Shown here piece after piece: positions 59,109-64,000 of a stretch of 64,000 bases of DNA. The number at the start of each line of letters is the position of its first letter. Position 1 is the first letter of the stretch. This stretch comes from Alkalinema pantanalense (GTDB lineage: Bacteria; Cyanobacteriota; Cyanobacteriia; Leptolyngbyales; Leptolyngbyaceae): positions 3,882 to 67,881 of the forward strand of contig NZ_JBLZFX010000025.1 in assembly GCF_050753345.1 (NCBI RefSeq), given 5' to 3'. A model generated the notes under the pieces. The model ran no database searches. It was not told the origin of the DNA and was given only the letters and a program-made list of their open reading frames with translations. The position numbers and the translations under genes were made by a program.

Positions 59109-60839
59109 ATGATCGATCACGACATTCTCATCATTGGTGGTGGCCTTGCTGGAACCCGCGCCGCCGTGGAAATTGCCCGCATGAACCCCAGCCTTAGCAT
59201 TGGCTTAATTGCCAAGACTCACCCGATTCGCTCCCATTCCGTGGCGGCCCAGGGGGGCATTGCGGCCACGTTGCAAAATGCCGACCCCACGGATTCCTGG
59301 GAGGCCCACGCCTTTGATACGGTCAAGGGTTCCGATTATTTGGCGGATCAGGATGCCGTGGCGATTTTGACCCAGGAAGCGCCCAACGTGGTGATCGATC
59401 TGGAGCACATGGGCGTCCTGTTTTCGCGGGCTGAGGATGGTCGCATTGCCCAACGGGCCTTTGGGGGCCATTCCCACAACCGCACCTGCTTTGCAGCGGA
59501 CAAAACCGGGCACGCCATTCTGCATGAACTGGTCAATAACCTGCGGCGGCACAACGTCAAGCTCTATGACGAGTGGTATGTGATGCGGCTGATCTTTGAA
59601 GACAACGAAGCCAAGGGCGTGGTGGCATTTCGGATTGTCGATAGTCAGTTGGAAGTGTTCCGGGCTAAGGCAGTGATGTTTGCCACGGGGGGGTATGGCC
59701 GGGTTTACAACACCACGTCTAACGATTTTGCTTCGACGGGGGACGGGCTGGCGATGACGGCGCGGGTGGGCTTGCCCTTGGAGGATATGGAGTTTGTGCA
59801 GTTTCACCCGACGGGGCTGTATCCGGTGGGGGTGCTGATTTCTGAGGCGGTGCGGGGGGAAGGGGCTTATCTGATCAATGCCGAGGGCGATCGCTTTATG
59901 GCGTCCTATGCCCCCAGCCGTATGGAACTGGCTCCCCGCGATATTACCTCCCGCGCCATCACCTACGAGGTGCGGGCAGGCCGGGGGATCAATTATCAGG
60001 ATGGCAGTGCGGGGGGGCCAGTGGTCTACCTGGATCTACGCCATATGGGACGGGAAAAAATCATGAGTCGCATTCCCTTCTGCTGGGAAGAGGCCCATTT
60101 GCACTTGGGCATCGATGCGGCGGAGCAGCCGATCCCCGTGCGGCCCACGGTGCATTACTCCATGGGGGGCATTCCGGTGAATACCGATGGACGGGTGCGA
60201 TCGTCGGCGACGGGGCTGACGGAGGGCTTTTTCTCGGCGGGGGAAACGGCCTGTGTGTCGGTGCATGGGGCCAATCGGCTGGGCAGTAACTCGTTGCTGG
60301 AGTGCGTCGTCTACGGTCGGCGGACGGGGGCCGCGATCGCCCGCTATGTGGAGGGCCGCCAACTGCCGTCGATTGAGGGATCGCGTTATCTCCAAGAAGC
60401 GAAACAAACCCTCCAATCCCTGCTGGATCAATCGGGCCAATACCGCATTAATGAGATTCGCCAAGCTTACCAAGACTGCATGACGGAGCATTGTGGGGTC
60501 TTCCGGACGGAAGCGGTGATGCAGGAAGGGATCAGCCAACTGAAGGCGCTTCAGGAAAAGGCGCAGCGGATCTATCTAGATGACAAGGGCACCTGCTGGA
60601 ATACGGAGCTGATCGAGGCGCTGGAGCTGCGATCGCTGATGATGGTGGGGGAAATGATTCTGACTTCGGCGCTAAATCGGCGGGAAAGTCGTGGATCCCA
60701 CAGTCGGGAGGACTATCCTAACCGAGACGATGGCACCTTTTTGCAGCATACGCTGGCGTCCTATGGGGCTGAGGGCGTGACGCTGGACTATATGCCCGTG
60801 GTGGTGAATCAGTTTGAGCCGCAGGAGCGCAAATATTAA
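59109..60839 (+). CDS. sdhA: Succinate dehydrogenase/fumarate reductase flavoprotein subunit
   Basis: The ATG at 59109 begins MIDHDILIIGGGLAGTRAAV, the FAD dinucleotide fold. His43 in THPIRSHSVAAQGGIAATLQ is the position of covalent flavin attachment; the catalytic region HGANRLGSNSLLECVVYGRR and TVHYSMGGIPVNTDG for dicarboxylate binding are complete, and the C-terminal helical domain ends near DYMPVVVNQFEPQERKY. The length, 576 residues, is normal. Cyanobacterial SdhA often stands apart from sdhB, as here. An upstream open frame from 59031 has no ribosome binding site and is rejected. Confidence 0.94.
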   Translation: MIDHDILIIGGGLAGTRAAVEIARMNPSLSIGLIAKTHPIRSHSVAAQGGIAATLQNADPTDSWEAHAFDTVKGSDYLADQDAVAILTQEAPNVVIDLEHMGVLFSRAEDGRIAQRAFGGHSHNRTCFAADKTGHAILHELVNNLRRHNVKLYDEWYVMRLIFEDNEAKGVVAFRIVDSQLEVFRAKAVMFATGGYGRVYNTTSNDFASTGDGLAMTARVGLPLEDMEFVQFHPTGLYPVGVLISEAVRGEGAYLINAEGDRFMASYAPSRMELAPRDITSRAITYEVRAGRGINYQDGSAGGPVVYLDLRHMGREKIMSRIPFCWEEAHLHLGIDAAEQPIPVRPTVHYSMGGIPVNTDGRVRSSATGLTEGFFSAGETACVSVHGANRLGSNSLLECVVYGRRTGAAIARYVEGRQLPSIEGSRYLQEAKQTLQSLLDQSGQYRINEIRQAYQDCMTEHCGVFRTEAVMQEGISQLKALQEKAQRIYLDDKGTCWNTELIEALELRSLMMVGEMILTSALNRRESRGSHSREDYPNRDDGTFLQHTLASYGAEGVTLDYMPVVVNQFEPQERKY

Positions 60840-60841
60840 GG

Positions 60842-60867
60842 CTGGGACTGAGTTCTGGGACTGAGTT
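60842..60867. repeat. 13-bp tandem duplication after sdhA
   Basis: CTGGGACTGAGTT occurs twice, starting three bases after the sdhA stop codon. Confidence 0.8.
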
Positions 60868-61069
60868 AAAGGCGTAGGGTCGGTGCCGGGACTGGTACCG
60901 ATCGGCCCCTTTTGGACTCTGAAGGTTGCCACAGAAAATCAAACCTGAAGAAAACCTTAAGTAAGTCAAGGTTTAGTCAGATTTCTGCGATTCTAAATAC
61001 AGATCAAATGGAGCCAACCAATTTTTAAAGGCTCTAGACTATAAATCCTACGAATAAATGCTTTTAGGG

Positions 61070-61108
61070 CGTCACTTCTTTCCTAGCCGAGGGGAGTGAC
61101 GTTCTTTT
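61070..61108 (+). terminator. Stem-loop with T-run in the sdhA-TIR gap
   Basis: CGTCACT (61070-61076) and AGTGACG (61095-61101) bracket a small inner CCT/AGG stem and are followed by TTCTTTTT. It is 230 bp after sdhA, so it may end the sdhA transcript or belong to an unseen RNA. A 12-bp duplication AGGCGGTGATGT (61359-61382) lies further on. No gene is supported in this 680-bp gap. Confidence 0.55.
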
Positions 61109-61520
61109 TGAGCAGCTATTTGAGCAATTAATTGACTAATGCAAGATGTCAGAAATGGTTTAATTCCTCCGATCGGGGTAATTCACCTCAGTACTGGATC
61201 TGCTCTGAAAATCATCTAGTGAAAAATATCTGTTTCTAGATAGATGAAAAAGATTGTTCCTGGGCGTGCTATGCCAACTATTATAATTCACACTTATATG
61301 TCGATAAGTTAATTTTATTTGTCGAGTTATGTACTGATGTGTATGAAAGTTATGTATGAGGCGGTGATGTAGGCGGTGATGTAGAAGAATTCTGTCCCAA
61401 GATTGTGAAGAACTGTGGGGGGATCGGGCAGAATCCTGGGAGAATCCGAGAAAATACTGATTAATTCGTCTCTTCGGAGATATTGATAGGATCTCCAACG
61501 AGATCAGAGTTTTACCTGAT

Positions 61521-63056
61521 ATGGAACCCGTTGCTGTTTTCTTCTCCTACTCCCACAAAGATGAGAAATTGCGCGATCGGCTGGAGCCGCATTTAGCGAT
61601 GTTGAAGCGCGATCGGGTGATTCAGACGTGGCACGATCGCAAAATTAGCGCGGGGACGGAGTGGGCGCAGGCGATCGATGACAATCTGAATACAGCGGGG
61701 ATTATTCTGCTGCTGATTAGTGCAGATTTTTTGGCGTCGGATTAGTGCTACAGCATTGAGATGCAGCGGGCCATAGCGCGCCATGAGGCGGGAGAGGCGC
61801 GGGTAATTCCGATTATTCTGAAGCCGGTGGATTGGGCGGGTGCACCCTTTGGTAAGTTGCAGGCGTTTCCGACCAATGCCAAGCCGGTGACGACCTGGAG
61901 CAATCGCGATCAGGCTTGGACGAATATTGCCCAGGGGATTCGGCATGCGGCGGTGGAGATGGCGGAAATTTTGCGCGATCGTCGGTTACCGCCAGAGAAA
62001 CCTGCTGCGACAACCGTAGCGCCATCACAGGTCGATCGGGAGCAGTGGGAAACGCCGGAGGGGCAAGTACCGATCGAGTCGCGGTTTTATATTCCCTCGG
62101 CCTATGAGGAGCGCTGTGCGGTGGAAATGCAGAAGCCGGGGTCGTTGATTCGGATTAAGTCGCCGCACCATATGGGCAAGTCGTCGTTGATGGCGCGGGT
62201 GTTGGCGGCGGGGCAGGCGTTGGGCTATCGCACGGTGAGTTTGAACCTGGAGCAGGCGAACCAACGGCAGTTTGAAGATGTGGAAAAGTTTATGCAGTGG
62301 TTTTGTGCGTCGGTGGGCAAGCCGCTGGGCGTGCGGGTGAGGCTGGAGGACTATTGGGATGATATTTTTGGGGCGAATGACAATTGCACGGATTATTTTG
62401 AAAATTATTTGCTGAAGGGGGCGGAGTCGCCGCTGGTGGTGGCGATCGATAATTTCGATCGGATTTTTAGGTATCAGGATATTGAGACGGATTTTTGTGG
62501 GCTGTTGCGGGGGGGGTATGAGCGATCGCGCAGTCAGCCGTTGTGGGGCTTGTTGCGGTTGATGATTGTCTATTCCCAGGAGCCCTATTTGCAGAAGGAT
62601 ATTAATCAGTCGCCGTTTAATGTGGGGTTGCCGATCGAACTGGGGGAGTTTACGGCGGCGCAGGTGCAGCAGTTGGTGCAGTTGCATGGGTTGGCTTGGA
62701 CGGGGGCTGAGGTGGCGCAGGTGATGGAGCTGATTGGGGGGCATCCCTACCTGGTGCGATCGCTGTTGTATCACGTGGCGGTGGGGGATGTGACGTTGGC
62801 GGCGTGGGAGCGATCGGCGGCGACGGAGGCGGGAATTTATGGTGGGTATTTGTCTGGGCATTTGAAGGCGCTGGAGGATCATCCGGTGTTGGCGGAGGCG
62901 ATGCGATCGGTGGTGCTGGCGGAGGAGCCGGTGCGGTTGCGATCGGAGGATGCGTTTAAGCTGGATAGTATGGGGTTGGTGGTGCGAGTGGATAATGATG
63001 TGAAGCCGCGCTGTCAGTTGTATCGTTTATATTTCCGCGATCGTTTGGGAGGTTAG
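61521..63056 (+). pseudogene. TIR-AAA_35 protein gene interrupted by in-frame TAG
   Basis: The frame starts at ATG 61521 with a TIR domain: VAVFFSYSHKDEKLRDRLEP, WHDRKISAGTEWAQAIDDNL and LLLISADFLASD. A TAG (61743-61745) follows where relatives carry Tyr in the sequence DYCYDIEMQRA. The frame then continues without further stops as CYSIEMQRAIARHEAGEARV and VIPIILKPVDWAGAPFGK to the TIR end. A linker leads to an AAA_35-type ATPase (RFYIPSAYEERCAVEMQKPG, SPHHMGKSSLMARVLAAGQA, with aspartates in LVVAIDNFDRIFRY), ending near 63056. Single-base change TAC/TAT to TAG explains the break. The TIR of cyanobacterial AAA_35 proteins is thought to be an effector or interaction domain; defence or regulation is inference. 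Confidence 0.8.
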
Positions 63057-63059
63057 TCG

Positions 63060-63952
63060 ATGATGCCCTCACCGGATTTGCCCTCTGATGTGACCTCCGG
63101 ATTACCTACGCCTGAAAATTATGCGCCGTTTAATTATCATGTGGGCGGCAGTTTGCCGTTGGATGATTTGGGCTATGTGGAGCGGCAGGCCGATCGGGAG
63201 TTGTATGAGCGGCTGAAGGCGGGGGACTATTGTTTTGTGTTTAACTCGCGGCAGATGGGTAAGTCGAGCTTGCGGGTGCGGGTGATGCAACGGTTGCAGC
63301 AACAGGGAATTGCTTGTGCGGTGATTGATCCGCAAACAAGGGGAACAACGCTACGGGAAGACCAGTGGTATGCGGGGACGATTAAGCGGCTGATTGGGGA
63401 TTTGCATTTAGAGGAACGGATTGAGTTTGGGAGTTGGTGGCGGGAGCGGGAGGCGCAGTCGCTGTCGGCGGTGGAGCGGTTTTATGAGTTTATTGATCAG
63501 GTGTTGTTGCCTGCGTTTCCCCAATCGATCGTGTTGTTTGTGGAGGAGGTGGATAATTTACTGAGTTTGAAGTTTGATACGGATGGTTTTTTGTGTTGAT
63601 TCGATCGCTGTATGAGCGGCGGGCGGAGAGGCCGGAGTATCAGCGGTTGACGTTTGCGTTTTTGGGGGTGGCGACGCCCTACGATTTGATTCGGGGGAAG
63701 CAGCATTCGTCGTTTAATGTGGGCCATGCGGTGGAGATGGGTGGCTTTACGGAGGCGGAGGCGCAGCCGTTGTTGCGGGGGTTGGTGGGGCGGGTGCCGG
63801 AGCCGCAGGCGGTGTTGCGATCGGTGTTGGATTGGACGGGGGGCCAGCCGTTTTTGACGCAGAAGGTGTTGAGTTTGGTGGTGGCGGAGATCCCCCCGGA
63901 GATCCCCCCTTGTATCTTAAGAGTAGTGGTAGACCGATCCCCCCTGGATTGA
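63060..63952 (+). pseudogene. AAA_35 ATPase gene with frameshift in T6 and an interrupted 3' end
   Basis: Directly after the TIR gene. It starts MMPSPDLPSDVTSGLPTPEN and has the AAA_35 P-loop FVFNSRQMGKSSLRVRVMQR and Walker B SIVLFVEEVDNLLSL. At GGTTTTTTG (63585-63593) the frame is lost: the upstream frame ends FLC and stop at 63597-63599, while the downstream frame (LIRSLYERRAERPEYQRLTF, LLRGLVGRVPEPQ, GGQPFLTQKVLSLVVAE) continues the family sequence. One added T would restore FFVLIRS. From about 63893 the family sequence is replaced by a C-rich repeat, and the frame stops at 63952. The window ends 48 bp later. So it is probably a dying gene, unless the T6 shift is programmed. Confidence 0.8.
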
Positions 63953-63990
63953 GAAAATCGCGGGCTAGCCAGGGTCGCCACTACTTTGCA
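63893..63990. repeat. GATCCCCCC-rich insertion at the AAA_35 gene end
   Basis: Three GATCCCCC words (near 63898, 63910 and 63945) and an inverted repeat, AGTAGTGG (63922-63929) with CCACTACT (63978-63985), lie where the AAA_35 gene should continue. The composition differs sharply from the G-rich coding strand before it. It resembles the GATCCCCC dispersed element at 24268-24350. It probably inserted into the gene; its right end is outside the window. Confidence 0.55.
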
Positions 63991-64000
63991 CTAGGGCCAA

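Noticed and set aside
61160..61498. 112-codon minus-strand frame upstream of the TIR gene
   Set aside because: Histidine/serine-rich non-protein-like composition and no Shine-Dalgarno; contains a tandem duplication.
12302..63599. Stop-codon reassignment (a variant genetic code) as the reason for interrupted genes
   Set aside because: All three stop codons appear as internal breaks and all are used as normal stops by intact genes around them.

Overview
The window is cyanobacterial chromosome. The evidence is the density of HIP1-type palindromes (GCGATCGC), a clpR-clpP3 pair, a valyl-tRNA synthetase carrying the cyanobacterial CAAD membrane domain, an orphan CIRCE-controlled groEL2, glgC, and many small proteins of cyanobacterial type. 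Filamentous Leptolyngbya-like lineages are plausible, but genus cannot be fixed from the sequence. No rRNA, tRNA, CRISPR array or intact transposase was recognised.

Layout. 0.2-10.9 kb: a TerB/nitrogenase-C-like protein, a small EamA/SMR transporter, two GT4 glycosyltransferases, a giant GH15/phosphorylase-kinase-like protein, a 44-residue ORF, three exported proteins including a DsbA-like thioredoxin, and a Coq4-like protein. 11.2-14.5 kb is a small accessory patch: a histidine kinase cut by an in-frame TAA, three XRE regulators, a HigBA-like toxin-antitoxin pair, paired perfect palindromes, and a small gene cut by an in-frame TGA. 14.7-31.3 kb is mostly housekeeping: RNase D, FTR1 permease, ClpR/ClpP, a J-domain protein, an anti-sigma-type ATPase, a frameshifted membrane gene, AsnRS, ValRS-CAAD, GlgC and a P-loop kinase. 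31.5-50.3 kb: DUF3153 lipoprotein, AI-2E permease, a Tat-exported glycoside hydrolase, NDH-2, a deoxyhypusine-synthase-like enzyme, GroEL2, MscL, ClpC, RimI, LysA, the c-di-AMP cyclase CdaA and a DUF697 GTPase. 50.3-64 kb is accessory again: a coupled methyltransferase/nuclease pair, a JAMM peptidase whose tail lies in a MITE-like element, an APC-permease/histidine-kinase hybrid, an NB-ARC ATPase, a UreH/ferric-reductase-like membrane fusion with a tail-anchored partner, SdhA, and a decaying TIR-AAA plus AAA_35 tandem that runs towards the window end.

How the genes relate. ClpR/ClpP3 and ClpC are subunits of the same Clp protease class, and GroEL2 adds chaperone capacity. LysA and CdaA tie cell-wall precursor supply to c-di-AMP signalling. 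GlgC and the GH15-like protein concern glucan metabolism.

Two patterns stand out. First, five genes are interrupted by a single lesion (TAA, TGA, TAG, a +1 shift at CCC-T, a -1 shift at T6), so they are pseudogenes, recoding sites or assembly errors. Second, many long intergenic gaps carry a short perfect or near-perfect tandem duplication of 10-20 bp, with unrelated unit sequences. The best candidates for uncharacterised biology are the permease-kinase hybrid with its operator-like dyad, the UreH/ferric-reductase fusion locus, the palindrome-controlled XRE locus and the TIR/AAA tandem.
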